Positions 34,908 through 45,729 are shown, numbered from the stretch's first letter. The stretch: DNA of 64,000 nt from Crocosphaera sp. UHCC 0190 (GCF_034932065.1 NZ_JAYGHP010000009.1:121596-185595), one strand, 5' to 3'. The notes: a model not told the origin generated them from the sequence alone. Numbers and translations: made by a program.

Positions 34908-35540
34908 ATGGTTAACTGTAACGTTAAAAATTGGCAAGGGGAAGAAGTTGGCCAGGCAACCCTTGAATTAAAAGTGGCAAAAGAAGAGAATGCTTCTCAC
35001 ATTCTCCATCGCGCCGTCACTCGTCAACTTACTAATGCCCGTCAAGGCACGGCTTCCGCCAAAACCAGAGCCGAAGTAAGAGGTGGTGGACGCAAACCCT
35101 GGCGACAAAAAGGTACAGGGAGAGCCAGAGCGGGATCAAACCGTTCCCCCCTGTGGCGTGGTGGTGGGGTGATCTTTGGACCCAAACCCAGAGACTTCAA
35201 CCTCAAAATGAACCGCAAAGAACGAAGACTCGCCCTGAGAACGGCCCTAGGCAGTCGGGCAGAGGATTTAATTGTGGTGGAAAACTTTGCCGAACAATTG
35301 CCCCAACCCAAAACCAAAGAACTCGCCTTAGCCCTAAGTCGTTGGGGTGTCGAAGCAAACCAAAAAGTGGCTTTAATCCTAGTAGACTCACCAGACAGCG
35401 TCTATTTATCCGCTCGAAACCTTTGCTATGTCAAGCTTTTGCGGGCTGATGGACTCAACGTCTATGATCTGCTCAATGCCGACAAAATTGTCGCCACCTC
35501 CGAAGCCCTAGCCAAAATCCAGGAGGTTTACAATGATTAA
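34908..35540 (+). CDS. rplD: Ribosomal protein L4
   Basis: Protein of 210 residues. The basic loop [19 protein letters not shown] that lines the peptide exit tunnel is clear, followed by [13 protein letters not shown]. In E. coli L4 also represses its own operon; a similar role here is only a possibility. Its 3' end overlaps the start of rplW by 8 bp. Confidence 0.98.
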   Translation: MVNCNVKNWQGEEVGQATLELKVAKEENASHILHRAVTRQLTNARQGTASAKTRAEVRGGGRKPWRQKGTGRARAGSNRSPLWRGGGVIFGPKPRDFNLKMNRKERRLALRTALGSRAEDLIVVENFAEQLPQPKTKELALALSRWGVEANQKVALILVDSPDSVYLSARNLCYVKLLRADGLNVYDLLNADKIVATSEALAKIQEVYND

Positions 35541-35835
35541 AGATAATCCCCGTGACCTGGCTGATTTAGTGATCAAGCCGATCATTACTGAAAAAGCGAC
35601 CCGGCTCTTAGAGCAGAACAAATATGTCTTTGATGTAGCTTTAAAAGCGACCAAACCCGAAATTAAGGCAGCTATAGAGGGTCTATTTGGGGTTAGCGTA
35701 ATTGGGGTCAACACTGCCCGTCCCCCACGCAAGAAACGTCGTGTCGGTAAGTTTATTGGTTACAAATCCCTATACAAGCGAGCGATCGTCACCTTGGAAG
35801 AAGGGGACACTATCGGCCTCTTCCCTGACGTATAA
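35533..35835 (+). CDS. rplW: Ribosomal protein L23
   Basis: Protein of 100 residues, starting with ATG inside the end of rplD after AGGAGG, so translation is coupled. Motifs: [12 protein letters not shown] at the N-terminus and [20 protein letters not shown], the RNA-binding tail loop. L23 sits at the tunnel exit and docks trigger factor and SRP. Confidence 0.98.
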   Translation: MIKDNPRDLADLVIKPIITEKATRLLEQNKYVFDVALKATKPEIKAAIEGLFGVSVIGVNTARPPRKKRRVGKFIGYKSLYKRAIVTLEEGDTIGLFPDV

Positions 35836-35924
35836 CGCTGGTTTTGAATCGGGTAATTTTTCTCCCGACCTCATTATGATAACCAGTGACTCCCTTATTC
35901 ACTGACCAAAAATAACAGATAATC

Positions 35925-36752
35925 ATGGGTATTAGAACCTATCGGCCATACACTCCAGGAACCAGACAGGCCTCTGTCTCGGATTTCGCGGAAATCACTA
36001 AAAGTGAGCCGGAAAAATCACTAACAACGTATAAACACAACCAGAAAGGGCGCAATAATCGCGGGGTTATTACCAGTCGTCATCGTGGCGGCGGTCATAA
36101 ACGGCTTTATCGAATTATAGACTTTCGACGGGATAAATATGGTATTCCGGCTAAAGTTGCAGCGATTGAGTATGATCCCAATCGTAACGCTCGTATTGCC
36201 CTCCTTTTCTACCAAGATGGAGAAAAGAGATATATTTTAGCCCCTGCTGGCGTTACCGTTGGCACAACGGTAATATCTGGAGAAGATGCCCCCTTTGAGG
36301 TAGGAAATGCCCTGCCCTTGTCCCGAATTCCCTTGGGAACCGACGTTCATAATATTGAACTGGTGGCCGGAAAAGGCGGACAAATGGTTCGCGCTGCTGG
36401 GGGTTCAGCCCAATTGGTGGCCAAAGAAGGGGACTATGTTACCTTGAAATTACCTTCCAAAGAAGTCCGCATGGTGCGAAAAGAGTGCTATGCCACCATC
36501 GGGAAAGTCGGTAACAGCGATGCCAGAAATTTAAAATTAGGGAAAGCAGGACGCAAACGACACCTGGGCCGTAGACCCCATGTGAGAGGAAGCGTCATGA
36601 ACCCAGTGGATCACCCCCATGGAGGGGGAGAGGGACGCGCTCCCATCGGGAGAAGTGGCCCAGTGACTCCTTGGGGTAAACCCACCTTAGGAGCGAAGAC
36701 TCGTAACAAGAAAAAAGCGAGTTCTCGTCTCATTGTGCGTCGTCGCAATTAG
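35925..36752 (+). CDS. rplB: Ribosomal protein L2
   Basis: Protein of 275 residues. It begins [14 protein letters not shown] and has [18 protein letters not shown] and, near the C-terminus, the conserved [13 protein letters not shown] with the His important for peptidyl transfer. It is followed 49 bp later by rpsS. Confidence 0.98.
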   Translation: MGIRTYRPYTPGTRQASVSDFAEITKSEPEKSLTTYKHNQKGRNNRGVITSRHRGGGHKRLYRIIDFRRDKYGIPAKVAAIEYDPNRNARIALLFYQDGEKRYILAPAGVTVGTTVISGEDAPFEVGNALPLSRIPLGTDVHNIELVAGKGGQMVRAAGGSAQLVAKEGDYVTLKLPSKEVRMVRKECYATIGKVGNSDARNLKLGKAGRKRHLGRRPHVRGSVMNPVDHPHGGGEGRAPIGRSGPVTPWGKPTLGAKTRNKKKASSRLIVRRRN

Positions 36753-36801
36753 GGTTAACCACTTTTCTCGAACCATTGAACCTTCATTCTTGTAATTGCT
36801 T

Positions 36802-37083
36802 ATGGGACGCTCTCTCAAAAAAGGCCCGTTCATCGCAGATAGTCTCCTTTCTAAAATTGAAAAACTCAATGAGAAAGGAGATAAACAGGTAATTAAAACC
36901 TGGTCTAGAGCTTCGACGATTGTTCCCCTCATGGTTGGCCATACCATCGCCGTTCACAACGGGAAACAACACGTTCCGATTTTTATTTCTGAACAAATGG
37001 TTGGTCATAAATTAGGGGAATTTGCCCCGACGCGAACCTTTCGAGGCCACGCGAAAAGCGATAAAAAATCCGGTCGAAGATAA
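36802..37083 (+). CDS. rpsS: Ribosomal protein S19
   Basis: Protein of 93 residues, [16 protein letters not shown] to KSDKKSGRR. The ATG at 36802 matches the family start; the in-frame TTG two codons earlier is not needed. It has the conserved [19 protein letters not shown] and [15 protein letters not shown] blocks of the 30S head protein. Confidence 0.98.
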   Translation: MGRSLKKGPFIADSLLSKIEKLNEKGDKQVIKTWSRASTIVPLMVGHTIAVHNGKQHVPIFISEQMVGHKLGEFAPTRTFRGHAKSDKKSGRR

Positions 37084-37112
37084 CCAATACGAACTACTGA
37101 TAATAGATAACC

Positions 37113-37475
37113 ATGGCAGTTGATACGACAACAGAAGCCAAAGCCATTGCGCGCTATGTCCGTATGTCCCCCTTTAAGGTACGACGGGTATTAGACCAAA
37201 TCCGCGGCCGTTCCTACCGCGAAGCCTTGATAATTTTGGAATTCATGCCCTATCGGGCCTGTGAACCAATTTTAAAGGTTTTACGCTCAGCCGCAGCCAA
37301 TGCCGAACACAATCAAGGTATGGATCGAGCCACCTTAATCGTTAGCCAAGCCTATGCCGATGGTGGCCCGAGTTTACGACGGTTTCGACCAAGGGCTCAA
37401 GGACGCGCCTATCAAATCCGTAAGCCGACTTGTCACATTACGGTAGCCGTCGCCCCTGCTGTGACGAAAAACTAA
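37113..37475 (+). CDS. rplV: Ribosomal protein L22
   Basis: Protein of 120 residues with [19 protein letters not shown] and the hairpin loop [21 protein letters not shown], which reaches into the exit tunnel and is a site of macrolide-resistance changes in other bacteria. The sequence here is ordinary. Confidence 0.98.
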   Translation: MAVDTTTEAKAIARYVRMSPFKVRRVLDQIRGRSYREALIILEFMPYRACEPILKVLRSAAANAEHNQGMDRATLIVSQAYADGGPSLRRFRPRAQGRAYQIRKPTCHITVAVAPAVTKN

Positions 37476-37509
37476 AGCTAACTGCTCATATCGCAACCCT
37501 TAGAGGCAA

Positions 37510-38235
37510 ATGGGACAAAAAATTCATCCAATTGGTTTTCGTCTCGGCATCACCAAAGACCATAAATCTTGTTGGTATGCCGATACTAAACGCTATCCCG
37601 ATCTGCTAAAAGAAGATCTAAAAATTCGCCAGTACGTTGAAAAAAACCTGAGTAATGCGGGTATTGCGGATATTCGCATTGAACGCAAAGCTGATCAAAT
37701 TGATCTCGCCATTCACACGGCCCGGCCTGGGGTAGTGGTAGGTCGAGGCGGCAGTGGCATTGAACAACTGCGGGTTGGACTGCAACAACAACTCGGTGGC
37801 AACCGCCAAATTCGGATCAATGTGATTGAAGTTTCACGGGTTGACGCAGATGCCGCTTTGATAGCTGAGTATATTACTCAACAATTACAGCGACGGGTTT
37901 CCTTCCGTCGAGTTGTCCGTCAAGCCATTCAACGGGCCCAACGGGCAGAAGTCAAGGGCATCAAGATCCAAGTCAGCGGCCGTCTCAACGGGGCGGAAAT
38001 TGCGCGGACTGAATGGGTTAGAGAAGGCCGCGTACCACTTCATACCCTGAGAGCCGATATTGACTATTCTTATCGCACGGCTCAAACCATTTATGGCATT
38101 TTAGGGGTGAAGGTGTGGGTATTCAAAGGGGAAATTATTCCCGGTCAAGAAGAACCCGCACCCCCAGCACCGACCCAAAACCCACGGCGAGGCCGTCGTC
38201 GTCAACAGTTTGAAGACCGATCTGATGAACAGTAA
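37510..38235 (+). CDS. rpsC: Ribosomal protein S3
   Basis: Protein of 241 residues. It starts [16 protein letters not shown] and carries a KH domain with the loop [13 protein letters not shown], then the S3 C-terminal domain ([13 protein letters not shown]). The last 25 residues form an extra Pro/Arg-rich tail ([19 protein letters not shown]). The 88-bp spacer to rplP carries heptanucleotide repeats. Confidence 0.98.
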   Translation: MGQKIHPIGFRLGITKDHKSCWYADTKRYPDLLKEDLKIRQYVEKNLSNAGIADIRIERKADQIDLAIHTARPGVVVGRGGSGIEQLRVGLQQQLGGNRQIRINVIEVSRVDADAALIAEYITQQLQRRVSFRRVVRQAIQRAQRAEVKGIKIQVSGRLNGAEIARTEWVREGRVPLHTLRADIDYSYRTAQTIYGILGVKVWVFKGEIIPGQEEPAPPAPTQNPRRGRRRQQFEDRSDEQ

Positions 38236-38268
38236 TCAGGCTCAGTGACCAGTCAAAACTAACAAGAT

Positions 38269-38322
38269 AAAGTAGCTGATAACTGAATAACTGATAACTG
38301 AATACTAATAACTGATAAGTAA
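38269..38322. repeat. Heptanucleotide tandem repeats (STRR-like) between rpsC and rplP
   Basis: Runs of the heptamer TGATAAC/GATAACT occur as GCTGATAACTGAATAAC, TGATAACTGAATAC and AACTGATAAG in the 88-bp spacer. They resemble the short tandemly repeated repetitive sequences known from cyanobacteria. A second patch lies at 41036-41070. Confidence 0.6.
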
Positions 38323-38323
38323 A

Positions 38324-38743
38324 ATGCTTAGTCCTAGAAGAACTAAATTCCGTAAACAACAGCGAGGCCGTATGAGAGGGCTGGCCTATCGGGGCAGTAC
38401 CCTGAATTTTGGGGATTATGCTCTCCAAGCGACAGAACCCTGTTGGATTACAGCCCGTCAGATCGAAGCAGGGAGACGGGCCATGACTCGTTATATTCGT
38501 CGGGGTGGTAAAATTTGGATTCGGGTTTTCCCCGATAAACCTGTCACCATGCGCCCTGCAGAAACTCGGATGGGGTCAGGGAAAGGTTCCCCTGAATTTT
38601 GGGTCGCCGTGGTTAAACCAGGGCGGATCTTGTTTGAGTTATCAGGGGTAACAGAACCCATTGCCCGCGAAGCCATGCGCCTAGCCGCCCAAAAACTCCC
38701 CATCAAAACGAAGTTTATTACCCGCGAAGAGGAGTATATCTAA
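38324..38743 (+). CDS. rplP: Ribosomal protein L16
   Basis: Protein of 139 residues: [19 protein letters not shown] at the start, then [44 protein letters not shown] with the conserved loop Arg in the RMGSGKG block. It ends 3 bp before rpmC. Confidence 0.98.
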   Translation: MLSPRRTKFRKQQRGRMRGLAYRGSTLNFGDYALQATEPCWITARQIEAGRRAMTRYIRRGGKIWIRVFPDKPVTMRPAETRMGSGKGSPEFWVAVVKPGRILFELSGVTEPIAREAMRLAAQKLPIKTKFITREEEYI

Positions 38744-38746
38744 ACG

Positions 38747-38977
38747 ATGGCACTACCGAAGATAGAAGAGGCGAGAAAACTCAGTGATCAGGAGTTGACA
38801 GAAGAAATTCTGGCCACCAAGCGTAAACTCTTTGATTTGAGGTTTCAGCAAGCCACCCGCCGCTTAGAAAAAACCCATGAGTTTAAGCATACTCGTCATC
38901 GCATGGCTCAACTATTGACCGTGGAACGGGAACGTCAACTAGATATTAGCCCTTCGTCTCCACAAGAGGAGGAATAA
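38747..38977 (+). CDS. rpmC: Ribosomal protein L29
   Basis: Protein of 76 residues: [35 protein letters not shown] with the central [17 protein letters not shown]. It is slightly longer than the E. coli protein (63), with an acidic tail (SPSSPQEEE) as is usual in cyanobacteria. It lies between rplP and rpsQ with gaps of 3 and 7 bp. Confidence 0.97.
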   Translation: MALPKIEEARKLSDQELTEEILATKRKLFDLRFQQATRRLEKTHEFKHTRHRMAQLLTVERERQLDISPSSPQEEE

Positions 38978-38984
38978 ACCGATT

Positions 38985-39227
38985 ATGGCAGTTAAAGAAA
39001 GAGTCGGGGTTGTGGTGAGCAATAAAATGGATAAAACCGTAGTGGTTGCCATTGAAAATCGCTCTCCTCACCCCAAATACGGCAAGATCATGGTAAAAAC
39101 CAAGAAATTTAAAGCCCATGATCAAGAGAATCAATGTCAAGAAGGCGATCGCGTTCGCATTCAAGAAACCCGTCCCCTCAGCAAAACCAAACGTTGGGTC
39201 GTCGCTGAAATTTTAACCTCTCATTAA
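38985..39227 (+). CDS. rpsQ: Ribosomal protein S17
   Basis: Protein of 80 residues, an OB-fold RNA-binding protein: [41 protein letters not shown], and [18 protein letters not shown], the family signature. Ribosome binding site AGGAGGA seven bases before ATG. Confidence 0.98.
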   Translation: MAVKERVGVVVSNKMDKTVVVAIENRSPHPKYGKIMVKTKKFKAHDQENQCQEGDRVRIQETRPLSKTKRWVVAEILTSH

Positions 39228-39243
39228 TCACCCAATTACTACC

Positions 39244-39612
39244 GTGATTCAACAGCAAACCTATCTCAATGTCGCTGATAATAGTGGGGCCCGTAAACTC
39301 ATGTGTTTACGGGTACTCGGCACAGGAAATTGCCGCTTTGGTGAGATTGGGGATGAAATTATTGCCGTCGTTAAAGATGCCATTCCCAATATGCCCATCA
39401 AACGCTCGGATATCGTCAAAGCCGTGATTGTGCGGACTCGTCAGCCCGTTAAACGGGCCAGTGGCATGACGATTCGTTTTGATGATAATGCCGCAGTGAT
39501 CATCAACAATGATGGTAATCCCAAAGGAACTCGTGTTTTTGGCCCAGTGGCCAGAGAACTGCGGGATAAAAACTATACTAAAATCGTTTCCTTGGCACCG
39601 GAGGTACTTTGA
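39244..39612 (+). CDS. rplN: Ribosomal protein L14
   Basis: Protein of 122 residues with a GTG start ([25 protein letters not shown]). Further blocks: [24 protein letters not shown] and [27 protein letters not shown]. Its TGA overlaps the ATG of rplX (TGATG). Confidence 0.98.
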   Translation: MIQQQTYLNVADNSGARKLMCLRVLGTGNCRFGEIGDEIIAVVKDAIPNMPIKRSDIVKAVIVRTRQPVKRASGMTIRFDDNAAVIINNDGNPKGTRVFGPVARELRDKNYTKIVSLAPEVL

Positions 39613-39959
39613 TGAGTAATCAAAAAACTGCCCCAAAACGTCACAAAATGCACGTTAAACAAGGGGATACCGTTCAAGTTATTTCAGGGCGTGACAAAGG
39701 CAAAGTAGGGGAAATTTTGAGTACCGACCCCAAAAAAAGCCAAGTCACTGTTCAAGGGGTCAACATCAGAACCAAGCACGTTAAACCCCAACAAGAAGGG
39801 GAATCTGGTCAAATTTCCACCTTTGAAGGGCCGATCCACAGTTCTAATGTCATGTTGTACTCGACCAAAGAACAAGTGGCTAGCCGCATCGCCTACACCG
39901 TGACAGAAGAAGGTCGTAAAGTGCGGATGTTGAAAAAAACAGGGGAAATCATCGATTAA
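39612..39959 (+). CDS. rplX: Ribosomal protein L24
   Basis: Protein of 115 residues, starting at ATG 39612 that overlaps the rplN stop codon by one base, so translation is coupled. The KOW motif is [21 protein letters not shown]. The C-terminal GEIID tail is normal for cyanobacteria. A TTG at 39609 is not needed. Confidence 0.97.
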   Translation: MSNQKTAPKRHKMHVKQGDTVQVISGRDKGKVGEILSTDPKKSQVTVQGVNIRTKHVKPQQEGESGQISTFEGPIHSSNVMLYSTKEQVASRIAYTVTEEGRKVRMLKKTGEIID

Positions 39960-40032
39960 TTCCTGAGTAATTCCCAGATTACCTAATTCATTAATTACCC
40001 TGACCAAGCCCAGGGATAAGGACAGAAATACA

Positions 40033-40578
40033 ATGGCCCAAACCCGACTAAAAACCTTTTATCAAGAGACGATCATTCCTAAACTTCAAGAGCAGTTTAG
40101 CTACAGCAACATTCACCAAGTTCCCAAAGTCGTCAAAATTACGGTTAACCGAGGACTCGGAGAAGCCTCGCAAAACGCCAAGGCCTTAGAGTCCTCCATT
40201 AGCGAACTCGCCACCATTACTGGACAAAAACCCGTTGTCACCAGAGCCAAAAAAGCGATCGCGGGCTTTAAAATCCGGGAAGGAATGCCCGTTGGGGTAA
40301 TGGTAACATTGCGCTCGGAACGAATGTATGCTTTTTTAGATCGTTTGATCAATATAGCCTTGCCACGGATTCGGGACTTTCGCGGCATTAGTGCCAAAAG
40401 CTTTGATGGACGAGGTAACTACAGTCTCGGCATCCGCGAACAACTCATTTTCCCAGAAATTGATTACGACACCATCGATCAAATTCGAGGAATGGATGTC
40501 TCGATCATCACCACGGCCCAGACTGATGAAGAAGGGCGTGCTTTGCTCAAAGAAATGGGAATGCCCTTCCGTACCTAG
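40033..40578 (+). CDS. rplE: Ribosomal protein L5
   Basis: Protein of 181 residues. Blocks: [86 protein letters not shown], and the end [27 protein letters not shown]. It binds 5S rRNA in the central protuberance. Confidence 0.98.
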   Translation: MAQTRLKTFYQETIIPKLQEQFSYSNIHQVPKVVKITVNRGLGEASQNAKALESSISELATITGQKPVVTRAKKAIAGFKIREGMPVGVMVTLRSERMYAFLDRLINIALPRIRDFRGISAKSFDGRGNYSLGIREQLIFPEIDYDTIDQIRGMDVSIITTAQTDEEGRALLKEMGMPFRT

Positions 40579-40616
40579 TCAATCCTAACCCTTACAGGAG
40601 AAACTCATCAGCAATA

Positions 40617-41018
40617 ATGGCACCTAACGACACTATCTCAGATATGCTCACTCGTATCCGCAACGCTTGTGCGGTACGTCATCCCACGACTCAAGTTCCC
40701 ACCACCAGAATGACTCGGAGTATCGCCCAAGTCCTCAAAGAAGAGGGATTTATCGACAGCTTTGAAGAAACAGGAGAGGGAGTACAAAAATATCTCGTTA
40801 TCTCCCTAAAATACAAAGCCAGAAGCCGTCAGCCAATTATTAATACCCTGCAACGGGTTAGTAAGCCTGGCTTGCGAGTTTACTCCAATCGCAAAGACTT
40901 ACCCCGTGTCCTTGGTGGCATTGGCATCGCCATTATCTCCACCTCGAAAGGAATCATGACTGATCGAGAAGCACGCCGTCAAAACCTCGGTGGTGAAGTT
41001 CTCTGCTACGTTTGGTAG
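40617..41018 (+). CDS. rpsH: Ribosomal protein S8
   Basis: Protein of 133 residues: [14 protein letters not shown] at the start and [31 protein letters not shown] at the end, both signatures of S8. It follows rplE directly: cyanobacteria keep rpsN elsewhere, so the S14 gene found here in E. coli is missing. The downstream spacer carries heptamer repeats. Confidence 0.98.
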   Translation: MAPNDTISDMLTRIRNACAVRHPTTQVPTTRMTRSIAQVLKEEGFIDSFEETGEGVQKYLVISLKYKARSRQPIINTLQRVSKPGLRVYSNRKDLPRVLGGIGIAIISTSKGIMTDREARRQNLGGEVLCYVW

Positions 41019-41035
41019 TCTTTCAGTGAATCGTT

Positions 41036-41070
41036 GACTGGATAACTGATAACTGATAACTCATAACTGA
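41036..41070. repeat. Heptanucleotide tandem repeats between rpsH and rplF
   Basis: GATAACT occurs twice in perfect tandem (ACTGGATAACTGATAACTG), followed by ATAACTCATAACTGA. Same unit as in the rpsC-rplP spacer. It fills most of the 55-bp gap and ends a few bases before the rplF start. Confidence 0.6.
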
Positions 41071-41073
41071 CCT

Positions 41074-41613
41074 ATGTCTCGTATTGGTAAACGCCCAATT
41101 TCACTTCCTAAAAAAGTCACCGTTGACATTAAAGGGCAACATATTTCCGTCACAGGGCCAAAAGGCTCCCTAGAACTTGACCTGCCAGGTAAAGTGAATG
41201 TGACTCAAGACGGTGAAACTCTCCTCGTCGAGCGACAAGACGAATCACGAACCGCCCGCGAACGTCATGGTCTTTGTCGTACCCTAGTGGCCAATATGGT
41301 TGACGGGGTTTCTCAAGGCTTTGAAAAACGTCTCAGTATCCAAGGGGTGGGCTACCGGGCCCAAGCTCAAGGGACTAAACTCACCCTCAACGTTGGTTAT
41401 AGTAAACCCGTTGAGATGACTATGCCCAAAGGTATTCAGGTGGCCGTTGAAAACAATACCCTAGTAATTGTGACCGGCATTGACAAAGAAATTGTCGGTA
41501 ACATTGCTGCTCAAATTCGAGCCGTTCGCCCCCCAGAAGTTTATAAAGGCAAAGGCATTCGCTATTTGGGTGAAATGGTCAGACGTAAAGCGGGTAAGAC
41601 AGGTAAGAAATAA
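41074..41613 (+). CDS. rplF: Ribosomal protein L6
   Basis: Protein of 179 residues: [34 protein letters not shown]-like [25 protein letters not shown], and the C-terminal signature [28 protein letters not shown]. It binds near the factor-binding site of the 50S subunit. The gap to rplR is 2 bp. Confidence 0.98.
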   Translation: MSRIGKRPISLPKKVTVDIKGQHISVTGPKGSLELDLPGKVNVTQDGETLLVERQDESRTARERHGLCRTLVANMVDGVSQGFEKRLSIQGVGYRAQAQGTKLTLNVGYSKPVEMTMPKGIQVAVENNTLVIVTGIDKEIVGNIAAQIRAVRPPEVYKGKGIRYLGEMVRRKAGKTGKK

Positions 41614-41615
41614 TC

Positions 41616-41978
41616 ATGAAAATCACACGCAGAGAATCTGTAAAACGTCGCCATCGGCGCGTTCGCAAAAAAGTTACTGGCACGCCAGATTGTCCTCGTT
41701 TAGCTGTTTTTCGTTCCAATCATCATATCTATGCTCAAGTGATTGATGATGTGGCGCAACATACCTTAGCTGCCGCTTCTACCCTGGAAGCCGATCTGAA
41801 AACGACTGTCTCATCAGGGTCTACCTGTGAAGCTTCATCGGCTGTGGGTAAATTAGTCGCCGAACGGCTTCTGGCCAAAGGCATTGAACAAGTCGTTTTT
41901 GATCGCGGCGGTAATCTCTACCATGGTCGAGTGAAAGCCTTAGCTGAAGCAGCCCGTGAAGCAGGATTACAGTTTTAA
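41616..41978 (+). CDS. rplR: Ribosomal protein L18
   Basis: Protein of 120 residues. The basic N-terminus [19 protein letters not shown] binds 5S r[22 protein letters not shown] and [27 protein letters not shown] are the L18 signatures. It starts 2 bp after rplF. Confidence 0.98.
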   Translation: MKITRRESVKRRHRRVRKKVTGTPDCPRLAVFRSNHHIYAQVIDDVAQHTLAAASTLEADLKTTVSSGSTCEASSAVGKLVAERLLAKGIEQVVFDRGGNLYHGRVKALAEAAREAGLQF

Positions 41979-42017
41979 AGCAAAGGATTAATATTTTCAC
42001 TGACAGTGGTAATAACT

Positions 42018-42539
42018 ATGGCAAAAAGTCGTAAAACTAGCCGAGCGAAGGCAAAAGAAACAAACTGGCAAGAGCGAGTCATTCAAATTCGCCGTGTCAG
42101 CAAAGTGGTTAAAGGGGGTAAAAAATTAAGCTTCCGGGCCATTGTGGTTGTCGGTAATGAAAATGGCCAAGTTGGCGTTGGCGTTGGTAAGGCCGGAGAT
42201 GTCATCGGGGCTGTCCGTAAAGGGGTCGCTGATGGAAAAAAACAACTAATTGATGTCTCTTTGACTAAATCGAGTTCTATTACTCACCTAGCCAAAGGCA
42301 TTTCCGGTGGAGCTAAAGTCATTGTACGCCCTGCTGCGCCTGGTACTGGGGTAATTGCTGGGGGAGCCGTACGGACGGTTTTAGAATTGGCAGGGATTAA
42401 GAATATTCTGGCGAAACAACTGGGATCAAATAATCCTCTGAATAATGCCAGAGCCGTCATTGATGCCCTCGAAGGCCTGCGAACTTTTTCTGAAGTTGCT
42501 GAAGAAAGAGGGATTCCTTTAGAGCATCTTTATACATAA
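42018..42539 (+). CDS. rpsE: Ribosomal protein S5
   Basis: Protein of 173 residues from ATG 42018 ([16 protein letters not shown]). A GTG at 42006 would add four residues and is less likely. Motifs: [28 protein letters not shown] and the end [25 protein letters not shown]30 (rpmD), which follows S5 in E. coli, is absent. Confidence 0.97.
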   Translation: MAKSRKTSRAKAKETNWQERVIQIRRVSKVVKGGKKLSFRAIVVVGNENGQVGVGVGKAGDVIGAVRKGVADGKKQLIDVSLTKSSSITHLAKGISGGAKVIVRPAAPGTGVIAGGAVRTVLELAGIKNILAKQLGSNNPLNNARAVIDALEGLRTFSEVAEERGIPLEHLYT

Positions 42540-42596
42540 ACCCAGAACCGTTTTTGATGGTTCAATTTTAGCGTTGTTCAAGCCAAAAAAAGAATT

Positions 42597-43055
42597 ATGA
42601 GAATTCATGACATTACCCCAAAACCTGGTTCCACTAAACGCCGTCGTCGCATTGGACGGGGTATTTCTGCGGGACAAGGGGCCAGCGGTGGGTTTGGAAT
42701 GCGGGGACAAAAATCCCGTTCAGGTACAGGAACTAAAGCGGGATTTGAAGGGGGACAAATGCCCCTCTATCGCCGTGTTCCCAAATTAAAACATTTTCCC
42801 CTCGTTAATCAGAAGTGCTACACCATTATTAACGTTGGTAAATTGAATTCCTTGCCTTCTAACTCGGCAGTAACCTTAGAAAGTTTGATGAAGGCTGGAT
42901 TAATTACCACTAATGATGGCCCCCTCAAAATCTTGGGAGACGGCGAGTTAACTGTTACTTTAACGGTTACAGCGGCGGCTTTTACTAAAAGTGCCAAAGC
43001 CAAAATTGAAAGTGCAGGGGGTAAATGTCAAGACTTGTCAACGGCTTCCGAGTAA
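42597..43055 (+). CDS. rplO: Ribosomal protein L15
   Basis: Protein of 152 residues: [43 protein letters not shown] with the Gly/Arg-rich extended N-terminus, and [19 protein letters not shown]. It ends 47 bp before secY, as in most bacteria. Confidence 0.98.
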   Translation: MRIHDITPKPGSTKRRRRIGRGISAGQGASGGFGMRGQKSRSGTGTKAGFEGGQMPLYRRVPKLKHFPLVNQKCYTIINVGKLNSLPSNSAVTLESLMKAGLITTNDGPLKILGDGELTVTLTVTAAAFTKSAKAKIESAGGKCQDLSTASE

Positions 43056-43102
43056 AATGTCAAAATTAATAAGTAATCATTTGATAACTGAGGTTGCCAT
43101 TA

Positions 43103-44419
43103 ATGGTTGTCAGTCGAGATAAAACGCCTACAGCACAAGAGACATTCTTACAAATGGCTCAAGCAGCCGGTCTTCGGGGTCGGCTGTTAATTACCATTGG
43201 TTTATTAATTTTAATTCGCTTTGGTATTTTTATTCCCATTCCAGGTATTGATCGGGTCAAATTTGTGGCGGCGATTAGTAATAGTCCTGTGTTGGGATTT
43301 TTAGATATCTTTACTGGGGGTGGGATTTCTACCCTAGGGATTTTTGCTTTGGGCATTCTTCCCTATATTAATGCCTCCATTATTATGCAGTTGTTAACTG
43401 CAGCGATTCCTTCCCTGGAAGATTTACAGAAAAATGAAGGGGAAGCCGGACGGCGAAAAATTTCCCAATTTACCCGTTATGTTGCTTTGGGTTGGGCCAT
43501 TATTCAAAGTACAGCCATTACCGTTGGTTTACTGAAACAATATGCCCTGGTGGATAGTTTTTGGTTTGTACCAGAAACCGTTCTCGCTTTAACGGCGGGT
43601 TCCATGTTTGTGATGTGGGTATCCGAGTTAATTACGGAACGGGGGATTGGGAATGGGGCTTCTTTATTGATTTTTGTCAATATTGTAGCGAGTTTACCCA
43701 GAACTTTAGGACAAACTATCGATTATGCCCAAACAGGGGGACGAGGAGCCGTCGCTCAAGTTGTTATCCTGTTACTGGTCTTTTTAATTATGATTGTGGG
43801 CATTGTCTTTGTTCAAGAAGGAACCAGACGTATCCCCATTATTTCAGCCCGTCGTCAGGTAGGGCGCAAACTCTATCGGGAAAGAACCAGTTATTTACCC
43901 CTAAGACTGAATCAAGGGGGGGTCATGCCTATTATTTTTGCCTCAGCGGTTTTGATTTTACCGCAATCCTTGGCAGGATTTTTTGGCAATCAAGGGGCAG
44001 TGAGTCAGGTTTTGGTACAAGTGGCCAATGCCTTGCGTCCGGGAACCTGGGTTTATGTTGGGGTATATTCCCTTTTAATTCTGTTTTTTAGCTACTTTTA
44101 TGCTTCCCTGATTGTTAATCCTGAAGATGTTTCTAAGAATCTGAAGAAAATGGGAGCCAGTATTCCTGGCATTCGGCCAGGAGAAAAAACAAAAGAATAT
44201 TTAGAAGGGGTATTGAATCGTCTTACCTTCTTGGGAGCAATCTTTTTAAGCTTTGTGGCCACGGTTCCCACGGTGGTAGAGGGAGCCACAGGGGTAACAA
44301 CCTTCAGAGGGTTAGGGGCGACTTCTCTGCTCATTTTAGTGGGGGTTGCTATTGATACCGCTAAACAAATTCAAACCTATGTCATCTCTCAACGCTATGA
44401 GGGCATGATTAAACAGTAA
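43103..44419 (+). CDS. secY: Protein translocase subunit SecY
   Basis: Protein of 438 residues from ATG 43103 (MVVSRDKTPTAQETFLQMAQAAGLRGRL); a TTG three codons upstream is possible. It has ten membrane helices, with the plug-helix region GIDRVKFVAAISNSPVLGFLDIFTGGGISTLGIFALGILPYINASIIMQLL and GNGASLLIFVNI. It forms the inner/thylakoid membrane channel with SecE and SecG. The stop codon lies at the base of a perfect 19-bp terminator stem. Confidence 0.98.
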   Translation: MVVSRDKTPTAQETFLQMAQAAGLRGRLLITIGLLILIRFGIFIPIPGIDRVKFVAAISNSPVLGFLDIFTGGGISTLGIFALGILPYINASIIMQLLTAAIPSLEDLQKNEGEAGRRKISQFTRYVALGWAIIQSTAITVGLLKQYALVDSFWFVPETVLALTAGSMFVMWVSELITERGIGNGASLLIFVNIVASLPRTLGQTIDYAQTGGRGAVAQVVILLLVFLIMIVGIVFVQEGTRRIPIISARRQVGRKLYRERTSYLPLRLNQGGVMPIIFASAVLILPQSLAGFFGNQGAVSQVLVQVANALRPGTWVYVGVYSLLILFFSYFYASLIVNPEDVSKNLKKMGASIPGIRPGEKTKEYLEGVLNRLTFLGAIFLSFVATVPTVVEGATGVTTFRGLGATSLLILVGVAIDTAKQIQTYVISQRYEGMIKQ

Positions 44420-44461
44420 AACATGGGTGAAGGAACTTTCGGGTTCCTTCACCCATGTTTT
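44418..44461 (+). terminator. Perfect 19-bp hairpin after secY
   Basis: Left arm 44418-44436 (AAAACATGGGTGAAGGAAC), loop TTTCGG (44437-44442), right arm 44443-44461, with every base paired and ending in four Ts. The left arm begins inside the secY stop codon. It could be an attenuator or 3'-end stabiliser separating secY from adk; read-through to adk/infA is plausible, since only 29 bp separate it from the adk start. Confidence 0.85.
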
Positions 44462-44490
44462 GATGAGAGCTAAAAAACACTGATAAAACT

Positions 44491-45051
44491 ATGACGAAAG
44501 GGAAGGGATTAATTTTTTTAGGGCCACCTGGTTCGGGAAAGGGAACCCAAGCGCAACTGCTATCTGAACAATTACAGATTCCCCATATTTCAACGGGGGA
44601 AATGTTAAGAGAAGCGATCGCCCAACAAACTCCCCTCGGACATCAAGCCCAAAGTTATGTGGATAAAGGGGAACTGGTACCGGATGAGTTATTATTAGGC
44701 TTGATCAAGGAACGATTAAGTCAGGATGATGCTCAAACAGGTTGGATTTTAGATGGGTTTCCCCGTAATGTTCCCCAAGCCAAGTTTTTAGAGCAACTGC
44801 TTGATGAGTTGCCTCAATTTTCGGAACAGGCAATCAATTTAGATGTTCCAGATGCGGTGCTGATTGAACGCCTGTTGTTACGAGGGCGAAAGGATGATAA
44901 CGAAGATACCATTCGTCGTCGTTTAGAAGTTTACCGAGAACAAACTCAACCTGTGCTTGATTATTATCGTCAACAGGAACGACTTTATTCTGTTGATGGT
45001 AATCGTCAGCCCCAAGAAGTGACTGCTACCTTAAAAGAAGTAGTTGCCTAG
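44491..45051 (+). CDS. adk: Adenylate kinase
   Basis: Protein of 186 residues, the short form without a zinc-type LID insertion. [16 protein letters not shown] is the P-loop, [12 protein letters not shown] binds [13 protein letters not shown] is the central signature. [18 protein letters not shown] is the catalytic Arg region with the short LID. It converts ATP and AMP into two ADP. Position after secY is conserved in bacteria. Confidence 0.97.
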   Translation: MTKGKGLIFLGPPGSGKGTQAQLLSEQLQIPHISTGEMLREAIAQQTPLGHQAQSYVDKGELVPDELLLGLIKERLSQDDAQTGWILDGFPRNVPQAKFLEQLLDELPQFSEQAINLDVPDAVLIERLLLRGRKDDNEDTIRRRLEVYREQTQPVLDYYRQQERLYSVDGNRQPQEVTATLKEVVA

Positions 45052-45209
45052 GGGTTGGGTTAAATTCGGCGAAAAAACAAGGGTAACAAGGAGGTTTGCT
45101 AAGATATGTAAGGGAAAGTTGACCCTGACCTTTCTTTAAGGTAAAAGAAAAGTTCAACAATTAAATTCAGTCAAGGCTTTCCTAAGTATACTATTTGAGG
45201 CATTAAATT

Positions 45210-45437
45210 GTGGCAAAACAAGATTTGATTGAAATGGAAGGAACGGTGACGGAATCTCTTCCTAACGCGATGTTTCGGGTGGATCTTGACAATGGGTTTA
45301 ACGTTTTGGCCCATATTTCCGGTAAGATCCGCCGTAACTACATCAAAATTCTACCAGGCGATCGAGTAAAAGTCGAATTGACTCCTTACGATCTGACCAA
45401 AGGCAGAATTACCTATCGGCTGAAAGGTAAAAAGTAA
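45210..45437 (+). CDS. infA: Translation initiation factor IF-1
   Basis: Protein of 75 residues with GTG start: [60 protein letters not shown], a complete S1-type OB fold. It binds the A site of the 30S subunit. The 158-bp gap before it could hold its own promoter. Confidence 0.98.
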   Translation: MAKQDLIEMEGTVTESLPNAMFRVDLDNGFNVLAHISGKIRRNYIKILPGDRVKVELTPYDLTKGRITYRLKGKK

Positions 45438-45552
45438 AGGGCAAGGGAAGTCATAAATTCCTCAACCCAATTACTGAAATTACTATATTAGCTGACTTAA
45501 AAAGCAATTTTTGCTATAATAATAAGCTTGCAGTCCTGCTGTAGAAAAATCC

Positions 45553-45666
45553 ATGAAAGTTAGAGCATCAGTCAAAAAAATGTGTGAAAAGTGTCGTGTT
45601 ATTCGGCGGCGGGGGCGGGTAATGGTACTTTGTTCTAACCCGAAACACAAACAACGTCAAGGTTAG
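45553..45666 (+). CDS. rpmJ: Ribosomal protein L36
   Basis: A 37-codon gene: [20 protein letters not shown] then [17 protein letters not shown]. The zinc ligands C11, C14, C27 and H32 are all present, so it is the zinc-binding form. It lies 115 bp after infA and 63 bp before rpsM, its usual place in bacterial clusters. Confidence 0.97.
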   Translation: MKVRASVKKMCEKCRVIRRRGRVMVLCSNPKHKQRQG

Positions 45667-45729
45667 GGGTTTACTGCCCTCACACAGTCAACATAAGGCA
45701 AACACAAACATTGTAGAGGTAGAGAAAAC

